From assembly GCA_964498095.1 (NCBI GenBank), contig CAZCFY010000006.1, positions 62,001 to 126,000 of the forward strand: a stretch of 64,000 nt of DNA, written 5' to 3'. Each line of letters starts with the position of its first letter. Position 1 is the stretch's first letter. Positions 34,130 through 43,069 of the stretch are shown in pieces. The position numbers and the translations under genes were made by a program. This stretch comes from SG-bin7 sp964498095 (GTDB taxonomy: Bacteria > Bdellovibrionota > Bdellovibrionia > Bdellovibrionales > SG-bin7). The notes below the pieces were generated by a model. That model searched no databases. It saw only the letters and a program-made list of their open reading frames with translations, and was not told the DNA's origin.

Positions 34130-34663
34130 TTATCCGGCTTTTTCGGTTTTATCTTGGTCTTTTGACAATTCGTTACGCACCAATGGCGCTAAGTCCGCAA
34201 GATAGTTTAGAGCCGGGTTCTTGGCATTTGGTCCATAAGTTTCTAGAGTAAACAGCGCCACGTTTAACCAAAACTCAGGGCGGCTATAAAAAGGCGATTT
34301 TGCATCAGATTTTAAGTGGCCATAATTCTTAACCCACCAGTTAAGCCAAGCAGCAAACTGCTTTTCCGACTTTTTACGCATTTCGTAAATAGATAAATTT
34401 AATTTATAAAGAACAATCGTTGGCAGCAAAACTCCAAAAATAAACGCAAATGCGCCAATTAAGAAAGTTATTTGCGCGCGGCCCTGACTCTGTTCATAAA
34501 TATTCTGCAATCCCGGGATGCTCGCTACTTCCTGATGAAATTGCGCCTGAAAATTAAAGTAGTTTACAAATTCAACAAGTGAGACAGCAAATACCAGAGC
34601 ATTACCAACAACAAGTATCATGAGCATTTTTTTATAAAAGCGGTAGCGGCGAAGAATATTCAT
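34130..34663 (-). CDS. Two-TM membrane protein of unknown function
   Basis: ATG 34663 is taken as start (a TTG at 34672 is possible), giving 177 residues. The protein has a basic N-terminus, a first membrane helix (MLMILVVGNALVFAVSLVEF), a 35-residue periplasmic loop, a second helix (FLIGAFAFIFGVLLPTIVLY) and a cytoplasmic part of about 80 residues rich in Trp and aromatic residues (FAAWLNWWVKNYGHLK). No domain is recognised. It is convergent with the coiled-coil protein gene. Confidence 0.68.
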   Translation of the reverse strand: MNILRRYRFYKKMLMILVVGNALVFAVSLVEFVNYFNFQAQFHQEVASIPGLQNIYEQSQGRAQITFLIGAFAFIFGVLLPTIVLYKLNLSIYEMRKKSEKQFAAWLNWWVKNYGHLKSDAKSPFYSRPEFWLNVALFTLETYGPNAKNPALNYLADLAPLVRNELSKDQDKTEKAG

Positions 34664-34843
34664 AGTGTACAACTTTCATGGAAAAGCGCGACGGAAAGGG
34701 TCAATAAAACGACTAAGATAAAGATATTACGAGTCGTTTTGGCCATGTCTCTACGAATTAGCGTGCGCCTTGTAGTCTCAAAATCCATGCCTTATATATT
34801 TCGGAAATTATTAGGAAATAGTGAGTCTTTTAAGACCTCAGTA

Positions 34844-34872
34844 TTGCCAATTCGGGGGCCATTAGCTATAAC
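34844..34872 (+). promoter_or_regulatory. Sigma-70 promoter of rnpB
   Basis: TTGCCA (34844-34849), a 17-bp spacer and TATAAC (34867-34872) form a near-consensus promoter. The predicted start point, 7-8 nt downstream, coincides with the 5' strand of helix P1 of RNase P RNA. Confidence 0.75.
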
Positions 34873-34878
34873 CTTGCG

Positions 34879-35248
34879 TAGAAATACAGACGATCGCTTA
34901 AAGAGAAATTTTTAAGAGGAAAGTCCGGACTCCGCTGGCAACGCATGGGGTAACTCCCCTCCGCCGGCCTAGAGATAGGTCAGGCGAGGAACAGTGGAAC
35001 AGAGAGAATGTCCAGGGCATTGATCCTTTTACCGGGAACGGGAGGTCAAAGGGGAGCTGCTGGAGTGAAAACAGCCAAACTCTGCGTGGAGCAAGATCAA
35101 ATAGGAGAGCATTTGAGTGTAGCCAGCACGAAGCTCTCGGGTAAGGTCGCTAGAGCAATTAAGTAATTAATTGCGAAGAGGAATGGTCGTCTCATTCGAA
35201 AAATCGAGGCATTTTCGAGTGAACAGAATCCGGCTTATCGTGTTTCTG
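34879..35248 (+). ncRNA. rnpB: RNase P RNA
   Basis: The gene of about 370 nt has the universal core blocks: GAGGAAAGTCCGGACTCC (from 34916), GGAACAGTGGAACAGAGAG, GAGGTCAAAGGGGAGCTGC, GGTAAGGTCGCTAG-like J-segments and ACAGAATCCGGCTTA (from 35223). P1 is formed by AGAAATAC (34880-34887) with GTGTTTCT (35240-35247), P2 by AGACGATC with GGTCGTCT near 35185, and P3 is a short hairpin CTTAAA/TTTAAG. It is the catalytic RNA of tRNA 5' maturation. A strong promoter lies upstream and a terminator downstream. Confidence 0.96.
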
Positions 35249-35260
35249 TTGCTTCATTGT

Positions 35261-35293
35261 GGGGGAAGTCAAAAACTTCCCCCATCTTTTTTT
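35261..35293 (+). terminator. Rho-independent terminator of rnpB
   Basis: GGGGGAAGT (35261-35269), loop CAAAA, ACTTCCCCC (35275-35283), then ATC and seven to eight T. Confidence 0.92.
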
Positions 35294-35324
35294 GTTTAAT
35301 TTGAAAATTAGGCATTACAAGTGA

Positions 35325-36383
35325 TTGTATTCTGATGAAAACTATCATAACTCAATCTTGACAATGAAAACGTTAACGACCTCAATGGAACCCATAAGAA
35401 GTTATCTAAAAAGTTTTGCTGAACGTCACCTAATCAGCCGCCGCGAAACCGACGTGATCGAAGCAATACTCAATGAACATAGCAACATCAAAGATATCGC
35501 CATTCAGCTTGAATTAAGCCCAAGTACTGTAAATAACCATCTAAACAATATTTACGATAAGACCAACACTTCAAGTAAAGCTGAACTTGTGAGTAAAATT
35601 CTGTCGGAAGTTGTGACTCGTTACAAAGATTGTAATTTACTTCGCCGCACTCCCCGCGTGCTCGTGCTCGATGACGAACCGGACTTGAGTGAGGGTTTAG
35701 CGGCCATTTTGCAAAAGCGCGGCTTCCGTGTTCACACCTCATCGAACACTCAAGAGGCGATAGAAAAAGTTTACGAATTGGATTTGGATTTCGTTGTTTC
35801 TGATATTCGCATGCCCGGCCGTGACGGTTTTGACTTCATGTCGTCATTAAAACAATCTCATAAATACAATCCAAAGGTGATTTTCATCACAGGCCATTCG
35901 AATTACAATTTGGCAACAGCGCAGGACATGGGTGCGGTAACCATCATCTCTAAACCCATAGACAATGAAATTTTGATTAAGACACTCTTAGAAAACTATA
36001 TCGAAGATAGCTTTGAACGAGAAAGCTTCTTAAACTTGGCAAAAAAGTACCCCGTTTTTTCTGCAGAAAAAATTCCCTTGGAGCCAAACTACGTTGGCTT
36101 CGGCGGTATTTTTGTACCCTTGGCTTACAAAAAGGGTCGTGGCGTTCCCCTTGATGTGGGCTCACGAGTAGAAGTTACATTCTCTTTACCCGCACAGCTT
36201 AGAGAGATTCCCATTGTCGCGGAAATCTCGTGGGTGCGCGATAATCCTGAAAACGGCTTAACTCCAGGATTGGGTCTGAAATTCGTAAATATTTCAGAAC
36301 CCGACATCGAAGAGGTTCGCAAATACGTGCGAGAACGAAAGATACGCGCCTTTATCCCACTCGGTCGCGCGAACTTAAGTTAA
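35325..36383 (+). CDS. Response regulator with LuxR HTH, receiver and PilZ domains
   Basis: The frame starts at TTG 35325; ATG 35364 and ATG 35382 are alternatives and none has a good ribosome site. The order is unusual: a LuxR/GerE helix-turn-helix at the N-terminus (SRRETDVIEAIL, IAIQLELSPSTVNNHLNNIY), then a receiver domain with LVLDDEPDLSEGL, phosphoacceptor Asp in FVVSDIRMPGRDG, FITGHSN and the ISKPI lysine, then a C-terminal PilZ-like domain (NYVGFGGIFVPL, LDVGSRVEVTFSLP, GLGLKFVNIS). It should link phosphorylation to transcription or c-di-GMP. PilZ RxxxR is not obvious, so c-di-GMP binding is uncertain. The PTS genes follow 47 nt later. Confidence 0.85.
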   Translation: MYSDENYHNSILTMKTLTTSMEPIRSYLKSFAERHLISRRETDVIEAILNEHSNIKDIAIQLELSPSTVNNHLNNIYDKTNTSSKAELVSKILSEVVTRYKDCNLLRRTPRVLVLDDEPDLSEGLAAILQKRGFRVHTSSNTQEAIEKVYELDLDFVVSDIRMPGRDGFDFMSSLKQSHKYNPKVIFITGHSNYNLATAQDMGAVTIISKPIDNEILIKTLLENYIEDSFERESFLNLAKKYPVFSAEKIPLEPNYVGFGGIFVPLAYKKGRGVPLDVGSRVEVTFSLPAQLREIPIVAEISWVRDNPENGLTPGLGLKFVNISEPDIEEVRKYVRERKIRAFIPLGRANLS

Positions 36384-36430
36384 CTCAACATTCGGTTGAC
36401 AAATTAGCTCTCAAACATCAGTTTTTACCG

Positions 36431-38923
36431 ATGCTTTTGACTCTTAAAGCCCCACTTTCCGGCGTACTCCATCCGATAGAAACAATTCCCGATCCTGTAT
36501 TTGCGCAAAAAACTTTAGGTAATGGTGTCTCGATTGACCCAACCACGAATACATTGCTCGCGCCTATTGAAGGTAAGGTAATTCAGATCCACAGGTGTTG
36601 CCACGCGTTAACCATACAGCATGAGTCTGGCGTTGAAGTTTTAATTCACGTCGGTATCGATACCGTGGCACTCAGGGGAAAAGGATTTCTAAGCAAAGTC
36701 CAAGTGGGTGACCTGGTTTCGCTTGGCCAACCTTTACTCCAATTTGACGCCGATTTCGTCGCGCAAAACGCCACAAGTTTACTTACTCAAATGATAATTC
36801 TTAACGGCGAGCTTGTACTGGAACAACTCAACCACACAGGTTTTGTGTACGCAGGTAAAGATAACGCTTTAGAATTGAAATTAAAAAATGTGAGCCCAGT
36901 TTCTCAAGTAAGCGTTACTCCCAATAGCCGAAAAACTTCCGAAAAAATCAAAATCATAAATCCAAATGGCTTACATGCGCGACCCGTAGCGGTGATGGCT
37001 GCAGCGGCAAAAACTTATACTTCACAAATTAGAATCGTTCGCAACGGCGATGGGGCAAATGCTAAGAGCGTAGTTGCGGTGATGAGTTTAGACGTTCGCT
37101 TTAATGACGAGGTAATTATTGAGGCCACGGGACCTGACGCCAGCCAAGCCCTAAAACATTTAACAGGTCTTTTGCGTGAAGGTCTGGGTGAAGGTACCCA
37201 CGACGAGAAGGCTGCGCCAAAACAACCCCGCACAGGGCTTGATACAGCCGATAAGCTATATGGAATTACCGCATCGCCTGGAATCGCCGTGGGTAAAGTT
37301 TTTCAAATTCGTCATCAAGAGATTGCCGTGCAAGAAAATGCTTCTGACGCCCATGCCGAACGCCGATTGCTGGATGGAGCCTTAGATCAGGCCCGGGCGC
37401 AGCTAAGCGCTTTACAAAACTCCATGAAGGATCAATCAAAAGCCGCAATTTTTTCTGCGCACGAAGAAATTTTATCAGATCCCGATATTTTGGTAAGTGT
37501 TGACTTTATCATCGCCGAAAAGAAAACGGCGGCTTACGCTTGGAAAACCGCCATAAACTCTTTTGCCAAAAACTTAGCGAGCATGAAGAACGAACTCCTC
37601 GCGGCCCGCGCCAACGACGTACGTGACGTGGGTAACCGGGTTCTAAAGCTCCTGGTGGGAGAGACTACCAAAGGAAAAATTATCTTGCCCGACAACGCAA
37701 TTTTAATTGCCGAAGACTTAACACCTTCGGATGTCGCCGAAATTGATGTCGGCCGCGTAAAGGGTTTTTGCACTGTCGCCGGAGGTTCAACTTCTCATGT
37801 GGCGATTTTAGCGCGTTCTTTTGGAATTCCTGCTATCGCCGCAATTAATCCGAAGGTCTTAGAAATTGCTGATGGCACTCAAGTTATTATCGAAGCGCAA
37901 GAGGGTTTTTTACGTTTGAATCCTTCCGCAAACGACATTAAACGCATTGAAGGTGAACAAGCTGAACTTGAGCGCAAAAAAGAGATGGACATTTCTAATT
38001 CAAAACAAATGGCCGTAACCACCGATGGCATTACCATAGAGGTCGCCGCCAACATTGGAACACCCGCCGAGTCCGACAAAGCGATGTCTCTAGGGGCTGA
38101 CGGTGTTGGACTTTTACGGTCAGAATTTTTATTTTTAGAGCGCTCCCAAGCTCCCAGTGAAGACGAGCAATTTGAAATCTATAAAAAGATCGCCCGCTCC
38201 GTGGGCCCACGCCCACTGATCATTCGGACACTTGATGTGGGTGGCGATAAACCGCTTTCTTATTTGCCCATTCCAAAGGAAGAAAATCCATTTCTTGGCG
38301 AGCGCGGTATTCGCATTGGGTTAAATCGGCCAGAGATATTACGCGCACAACTGCGCGCGATTTTGCGGGCCTCGAGTGAAGCAAACGTCATGGTCATGTT
38401 TCCGATGATCGCCAACACTCAAGAGCTGATTGAAGCCAAACGCATTCTCGATGAAGAGACCATGTCGTTAAAAGTAAAATCAATTCCCGTGGGTATTATG
38501 GTGGAAGTTCCATCAACAGCGATTTTGGCGGACAAATTTGCACCGATGGTAGATTTTTTCTCAGTAGGTACTAACGACTTAACTCAATACGCTCTAGCGA
38601 TGGACCGCGGAAATCCGAAAATGGCAAAGCTCATTGATGGGCTTGATCCCGCAGTTTTGCGCTTGATCGATCTAACCGTAAAAGCCGCCAGAAAAAATAA
38701 TAAATGGGTTGGCGTCTGTGGTGGAATTGCTGGCGACGCCGTTGCAGTTCCGTTACTGATAGGTCTTGGTGTTACAGAATTGAGTGTTAGTGTTCCCGCA
38801 GTTCCTACAATAAAAGCGCAAGTTCGCAGTCTGAGCTTGAGTGAATGTAAGGAACTTGCTAGTAAGGCGCTGGAATGTGATTCCGCCGCCAGCGTGCGCG
38901 CCCTGGTTAGTAACCAAGAGTAG
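36431..38923 (+). CDS. PTS multiphosphoryl transfer protein (EIIA-HPr-EI)
   Basis: The 830-residue protein joins three PTS modules. Residues 1-150 are EIIA of the glucose type (GVSIDPTTNTLLAPIEGKV, LIHVGIDTV with the phosphorylated His). Residues 175-260 are HPr (NPNGLHARPVAV with His, GANAKSVVAVMSL). Residues 280-830 are enzyme I: AGGSTSHVAILARS with the active His, LRSEFLFLERSQAPSEDEQF, FSVGTNDLTQYALAMDR and a C-terminal VGVCGGIAGD with the PEP-binding Cys. It carries phosphate from PEP to the sugar permease encoded 22 nt downstream. Only one EII pair is encoded here. Confidence 0.95.
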   Translation: MLLTLKAPLSGVLHPIETIPDPVFAQKTLGNGVSIDPTTNTLLAPIEGKVIQIHRCCHALTIQHESGVEVLIHVGIDTVALRGKGFLSKVQVGDLVSLGQPLLQFDADFVAQNATSLLTQMIILNGELVLEQLNHTGFVYAGKDNALELKLKNVSPVSQVSVTPNSRKTSEKIKIINPNGLHARPVAVMAAAAKTYTSQIRIVRNGDGANAKSVVAVMSLDVRFNDEVIIEATGPDASQALKHLTGLLREGLGEGTHDEKAAPKQPRTGLDTADKLYGITASPGIAVGKVFQIRHQEIAVQENASDAHAERRLLDGALDQARAQLSALQNSMKDQSKAAIFSAHEEILSDPDILVSVDFIIAEKKTAAYAWKTAINSFAKNLASMKNELLAARANDVRDVGNRVLKLLVGETTKGKIILPDNAILIAEDLTPSDVAEIDVGRVKGFCTVAGGSTSHVAILARSFGIPAIAAINPKVLEIADGTQVIIEAQEGFLRLNPSANDIKRIEGEQAELERKKEMDISNSKQMAVTTDGITIEVAANIGTPAESDKAMSLGADGVGLLRSEFLFLERSQAPSEDEQFEIYKKIARSVGPRPLIIRTLDVGGDKPLSYLPIPKEENPFLGERGIRIGLNRPEILRAQLRAILRASSEANVMVMFPMIANTQELIEAKRILDEETMSLKVKSIPVGIMVEVPSTAILADKFAPMVDFFSVGTNDLTQYALAMDRGNPKMAKLIDGLDPAVLRLIDLTVKAARKNNKWVGVCGGIAGDAVAVPLLIGLGVTELSVSVPAVPTIKAQVRSLSLSECKELASKALECDSAASVRALVSNQE

Positions 38924-38944
38924 CCAACAATATTAGGAGCCGAT

Positions 38945-40660
38945 ATGTCTTTTAAGAGTCAAGCCTTTGATACGTTACAAAAGGTTGGTAAAGCCGTTAT
39001 GCTTCCGGTAGCGATACTGCCAGTCGCCGGGATTTTGTTGGGCGTAGGTGGCGCCATCCTTTCTGGGATGAGCCGCGGGGCCATTCAAATTGAATCTACC
39101 TGGTTAAAAATAGTTTTTGAAATCATGAAAAACTCAGGTGAACCCATATTTGCCAATCTTCCATTAATTTTTGCTATTGGTGTGGCGATCGGTTTAACAA
39201 AAAATGACGGCGCTGCGGCCATTGCGGGTATCGTTGGCTATGTTGTACTTTTAGGGACGATGGGAGTAGTTGCGCCGCTGGTCGGAATGAAGACCACTTC
39301 GGTGATGGGGATAACTTCCATAAATACCGGCGTATTTGGTGGCATCGTCGCCGGCATCATTGCGGCTTATCTTTTTAATAAATATTATAAAATTCAGCTG
39401 CCACAATATTTGGGTTTTTTTGCCGGTAAAAGATTTGTACCGATAGTGACGGCCTTTGCCGCAATTGCCATGGGAATAATTCTTTGTCTCGTTTGGCCGC
39501 CAGTCCAAAATGCCATTGATGGCTTTTCGCATTTTGCGGCGAAAAGCAATACTGGGCTTGCCGTTTTTATTTACGGCATTGTTGAGCGGGCGTTGATTCC
39601 ATTTGGTTTACACCATATTTGGAACGTTCCCTTTTTCTTTCAAGTTGGCGAATTCGTCTCGCAATCGGGAGAAGTTTTTCACGGGGAACTTTCGCGCTTT
39701 TTTGCCGGCGACCCTACGGCAGGAAATCTGGGCGGTGGCTACTTGTTTAAAATGTTTGGTTTGCCCGCGGCCGCCTTAGCTATTTGGCAGACGGCCAAAC
39801 CAGAAAATAAAACCCGTGTGGGTAGTATCATGATTTCGGCCGCATTAACTTCCTTTTTGACGGGAATTACCGAGCCCATTGAGTTTTCATTTTTATTTGT
39901 GGCACCATTACTTTACGGCATTCATGCTCTAATGGCCGGAACTTGTTTTGTGGTGATGTATGCGCTCGGCGGTAAACTTGGTTACACATTCTCGCATGGC
40001 TTTATTGATTATGTTTTGTTTTTCGTGATGGACACTAAACCTTGGCTTGTATTAATTCTGGGTCCGGCTTTTGCGGCGGCTTACTATTTTGTTTTTCGCG
40101 CGGTGATATTAAAATTTAATCTTTTAACTCCGGGGCGCGAAGCTTCCGTGGAAACAGGAGTCATCAGCAATGGCGTTTCCAGCATAGGCCGAGATCTCGT
40201 CATGGCCTTTGGCGGAAAAGAAAATATCAAAAATCTTGACGCGTGTATCACGCGCTTGCGCGTGGCCGTAAATTCTATCGATAAGGTAAACCAGGCGCGC
40301 CTAAAAGAATTGGGCGCCACCGGTGTCATGGTTGTTGGTAATGGTCTTCAGGCTATTTACGGACCGAAATCAGAAAATCTAAAAACCGAAATGGAAGAGT
40401 ATCTCGGTGGTGAGGTTCAGGCGAGCCCATCGGGTAATGGCGCGGCAACAAAGCCTTCGTTTCCCGCATACTCATCCGAATTTATGGCAGCACTTGGTGG
40501 AGCGCAAAATATTACCTCTATGGAAAACATTGCCAAAACCCGCGTTCGCGTTGTCTTGCGCAAAGATTCTGACCTAGACGAAGCGGGCCTGCGTAAGGCC
40601 GGCGTTCAGGGTGTCATGAAGATTACCGACGGTACCTATCACTTGTTGATGGGTCTTTAG
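38945..40660 (+). CDS. ptsG: PTS EIICBB permease, glucose type
   Basis: The 571-residue membrane permease starts with the PtsG-like FDTLQKVGKAVMLPVAILPV and has the glucose-family EIIC marks ALIPFGLHHIWNVPFF and ITEPIEFSFLF. A first EIIB domain follows (LDACITRLRVAV with the phosphorylated Cys, GVMVVGNGLQAIYGP). After a linker there is a second EIIB-like domain (FMAALGGAQNITSMENIAKTRVRVVL) where the Cys is replaced by Ala/Lys, so it cannot be phosphorylated. Glucose is the likely substrate; N-acetylglucosamine is possible. AGGAGCCGAT precedes the start and it is co-transcribed with the EIIA-HPr-EI gene. Confidence 0.92.
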   Translation: MSFKSQAFDTLQKVGKAVMLPVAILPVAGILLGVGGAILSGMSRGAIQIESTWLKIVFEIMKNSGEPIFANLPLIFAIGVAIGLTKNDGAAAIAGIVGYVVLLGTMGVVAPLVGMKTTSVMGITSINTGVFGGIVAGIIAAYLFNKYYKIQLPQYLGFFAGKRFVPIVTAFAAIAMGIILCLVWPPVQNAIDGFSHFAAKSNTGLAVFIYGIVERALIPFGLHHIWNVPFFFQVGEFVSQSGEVFHGELSRFFAGDPTAGNLGGGYLFKMFGLPAAALAIWQTAKPENKTRVGSIMISAALTSFLTGITEPIEFSFLFVAPLLYGIHALMAGTCFVVMYALGGKLGYTFSHGFIDYVLFFVMDTKPWLVLILGPAFAAAYYFVFRAVILKFNLLTPGREASVETGVISNGVSSIGRDLVMAFGGKENIKNLDACITRLRVAVNSIDKVNQARLKELGATGVMVVGNGLQAIYGPKSENLKTEMEEYLGGEVQASPSGNGAATKPSFPAYSSEFMAALGGAQNITSMENIAKTRVRVVLRKDSDLDEAGLRKAGVQGVMKITDGTYHLLMGL

Positions 40661-40700
40661 AATTTGAGGGCGCCCGTCCGCCGATGTCCCCAAGCTCCCT

Positions 40701-40739
40701 ACGTGGCCCAAGGCCACGTTCCGCCGCAATTGACGGCGG
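40701..40739. other. Two adjacent hairpins after the PTS operon
   Basis: ACGTGGCC - CAA - GGCCACGT (40701-40719) and CCGCCG - CAATTGA - CGGCGG (40721-40739) lie side by side 40 nt after the permease stop. ACCTGAAAAAA follows. They may end the PTS transcript or stabilise its 3' end, although no T-run follows on the plus strand. Confidence 0.6.
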
Positions 40740-40839
40740 GACCTGAAAAAAGTTCATTAAAAATTAGAAATTCCCCAACGTATTCGCGCTTTAATCGGCA
40801 TATTCATTGCTGAATGACCGGGATTCCAAGGAGAGCTCC

Positions 40840-41775
40840 ATGGTCAAGCTGTTCGTGCTTCTTTTTGCCTTAATTCCATTTAGCAGTGTGAAAGCCTTTG
40901 ATCTAAAGCTAAGACAGCAAATTCTGGATCAAGCCGAAGAAAAGCTAAAGAAAATTGTTTCCGAAATTGATGCCAAAGCTCTTCCCTTAGCTATGGAGAA
41001 TAAAAAACTAAAAATTGAAATCGAAAAAAGTGAAGGCGAGTTAAGTGAGGCGCGAAAGCGAATCGATGGCAATAAAACGGTTTGTAACGACAAATCTTCG
41101 CTAAAGGAAAAGTTGGCGTGTCATGCCGAGGCCGACAAAGAAATGGCGCAAACGAATAAGTCCTATAAGCAAATAATTGATGATGCGAAAATAACTATCG
41201 GAATTAATGAAGGTGTAATTAAAAATGCTATTGGCGACGTATTATATCGCCACTTTCAAGATGTCGTCGACCTCCATGTCGCAAATCAACTTTTACTAAA
41301 TGGTAACGAGTTTGCGCTTTCCTGGACTTATCCTGTTAGAGATTCTTTCAAGGCTGTTTATGATCGTTTTATCAAAGATTTTGATCACAAAGGAATTCGA
41401 ATAATCAATGCTGAAGTTGAAGCTACGGAAAAAAATCGCGCCGTTCTTATCCTTCAGACGACTGTTTACGACGGCCCCCAAGACGATGGCTGGTTGGTTG
41501 ATAAGAATATCTTGAAGTTTGATAGTAATTTTGGCCAAGACCTCGTTCGTGTCGAAGTTAAAACCTGGAAAAGCAAAGAGGAAGAACTTAAAAATTTCGG
41601 GACATTACCCGTGCTTGGTTGTTTACTGGGAAGAGGCGCCGTTGAGATGGCCGCACCAAATTACGCCAACGGCAATTGGCGGGTGCATTACGGATCACTG
41701 GTCTGTGAAACCGATTCGGCACAAATTTCTCTCTTACAGCATACTCCCCTTTGGAAATTTAATTCAGCCCACTAG
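40840..41775 (+). CDS. Exported coiled-coil protein, tandem paralog 1
   Basis: ATG 40840 is chosen because AAGGAGAGCTCC precedes it; the 311-residue product starts with a signal peptide (MVKLFVLLFALIPFSSVKA). The first 140 mature residues are a long helical region with heptad-like charge (LDQAEEKLKKIVSEIDAKAL, KKLKIEIEKSEGELSEARKR). The C-terminal half is a mixed domain ending in GCLLGRGAVE, GSLVCETDSAQ and LLQHTPLWKF. The 41795-42712 product shares the same layout and terminal motifs, so the two arose by duplication. The family is unknown to me. Confidence 0.75.
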   Translation: MVKLFVLLFALIPFSSVKAFDLKLRQQILDQAEEKLKKIVSEIDAKALPLAMENKKLKIEIEKSEGELSEARKRIDGNKTVCNDKSSLKEKLACHAEADKEMAQTNKSYKQIIDDAKITIGINEGVIKNAIGDVLYRHFQDVVDLHVANQLLLNGNEFALSWTYPVRDSFKAVYDRFIKDFDHKGIRIINAEVEATEKNRAVLILQTTVYDGPQDDGWLVDKNILKFDSNFGQDLVRVEVKTWKSKEEELKNFGTLPVLGCLLGRGAVEMAAPNYANGNWRVHYGSLVCETDSAQISLLQHTPLWKFNSAH

Positions 41776-41794
41776 GGTCAGCTAGGATATATTT

Positions 41795-42712
41795 ATGTTT
41801 AAAATTTTCATTACCATAACCTCGTTTAGTATCATCGCTCACGCCGATAACTATGAAAAGCGCATTCCCTTAAAACAGCGCGATGTTATTGTTCGCGATG
41901 CCGAAGATCTTCTTAGTCAAATCGTAAAGGATATTGATGCTGCCGTTGGCCCCGCCATAACTACGAATGAACAGCTCAAAAAGACGATTGAAGATTCCCA
42001 ATTAAAACTGATGGATTTAGACAAGGACCTAAAGGCACAAAGTAAGGCGTGTCTTGAACTAAATTCCTTGGGCGAAAAGCTAACTTGTAAAGCTAAAAAC
42101 GACAAAGAATATCAAAATCAAAGCAAAGTGCTCAAGGACGGAATCGAAAAAAGCCAAAAAGAAATCGAAGGCAATACAAGATCGATCAAAGAGAAAGTCG
42201 ACACGATTTTGTTTTCTAATGGAACAAGGGCCCACGAGCTTCTTTTGCAGGATAGTTTATTACTTCAAGGCCAGAGGGTTCTACTTTTTGAGGTGACAGG
42301 GTTGCGGGAAAAAATTGGCAAAGCGTATGAAGATTTCATTTATCCCGGCACCAGCAATAGTCGCTCTCTATTAGTAAGCGAGATCGAGGTAGAAGCGTTA
42401 GATTTCAAGGAACTTAAGTCCATATTAGTTTTGCACACCGAATTTAGAATTAGCAGAAATGAAATGAAATACAGCGCCGAAAGTCGTGCGCAAAACATTA
42501 ATAATTTTGGTCATGATTTAATAAGGATTCGTCTGACGTTTAAAAGGAGTGTGAGCAACAACACTCTGGCATCACTCAAATGTATTTTAGGTGAGGACGT
42601 ATTTTTACGTATTAAGCCCGTAACTAATTGGCCCGGTTTTTGGCAAGGTTGTGACGCCAGACCCGATGCTGCTGAGTTATTGGATCATTCCCCGCTTTGG
42701 GAAAAAAACTAA
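41795..42712 (+). CDS. Exported coiled-coil protein, tandem paralog 2
   Basis: The 305-residue product has a signal peptide (MFKIFITITSFSIIAHA) followed by a helical, charged region (RDVIVRDAEDLLSQIVKDID, EQLKKTIEDSQLKLMDLDKD) with two Cys in the same positions as the neighbour (CLELNSLGEKLTC versus CNDKSSLKEKLAC), then a similar C-terminal domain (KCILGEDVFLRI, GCDARPDAAELLDHSPLW). It follows paralog 1 by 19 nt, so the pair is probably one transcript. The final 4 nt overlap the convergent gene. Confidence 0.75.
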   Translation: MFKIFITITSFSIIAHADNYEKRIPLKQRDVIVRDAEDLLSQIVKDIDAAVGPAITTNEQLKKTIEDSQLKLMDLDKDLKAQSKACLELNSLGEKLTCKAKNDKEYQNQSKVLKDGIEKSQKEIEGNTRSIKEKVDTILFSNGTRAHELLLQDSLLLQGQRVLLFEVTGLREKIGKAYEDFIYPGTSNSRSLLVSEIEVEALDFKELKSILVLHTEFRISRNEMKYSAESRAQNINNFGHDLIRIRLTFKRSVSNNTLASLKCILGEDVFLRIKPVTNWPGFWQGCDARPDAAELLDHSPLWEKN

Positions 42713-43047
42713 CGCCGGCCTTGGCCCATTACAACAGCGCGTGTGTTTACGCCAGTGCCGTTAATATTTACCCAGGCATTTTCGTAACCATCAAACATGG
42801 GGCGATAAATGATATCTACAAAACAAGACTGATTTGGATTTAACGGCCCCACGCAATGGCTGCGATATTCAAATGAAAACGGCCCATCAATATAAACCTG
42901 TATGTTACCGACCTCTTCATCGCCGGTGTTAACGACATTGAATGATTGAATTCGCATTTCGCCAACACGAACCGTGCCGAAATCAAGAGATTGCGGAACA
43001 ATTGTTAATTGAGCTTTTAGAGCTAGGGCAAACATAAACGCAGTCAT
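42709..43047 (-). CDS. Small exported Ig-like (choice-of-anchor D / MSP type) protein
   Basis: The 112-residue product starts with a weak signal peptide (MTAFMFALALKAQ). The rest is one beta-sandwich of the choice-of-anchor-D/ASPM-SPD2-Hydin kind: PQSLDFGTVRVGEMRIQSF with VVNTGDEEV, a central CVGPLNPNQSCFVDIIYRP and a final WVNINGTGVN. Two Cys could form a disulfide. It is the last leftward gene after TauE, but separated by 22 nt; a role in the envelope is likely. The 3' end overlaps the convergent paralog gene by 4 nt. Confidence 0.75.
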   Translation of the reverse strand: MTAFMFALALKAQLTIVPQSLDFGTVRVGEMRIQSFNVVNTGDEEVGNIQVYIDGPFSFEYRSHCVGPLNPNQSCFVDIIYRPMFDGYENAWVNINGTGVNTRAVVMGQGRR

Positions 43048-43069
43048 ATTTTCTCCAAATTAGGTGGAC

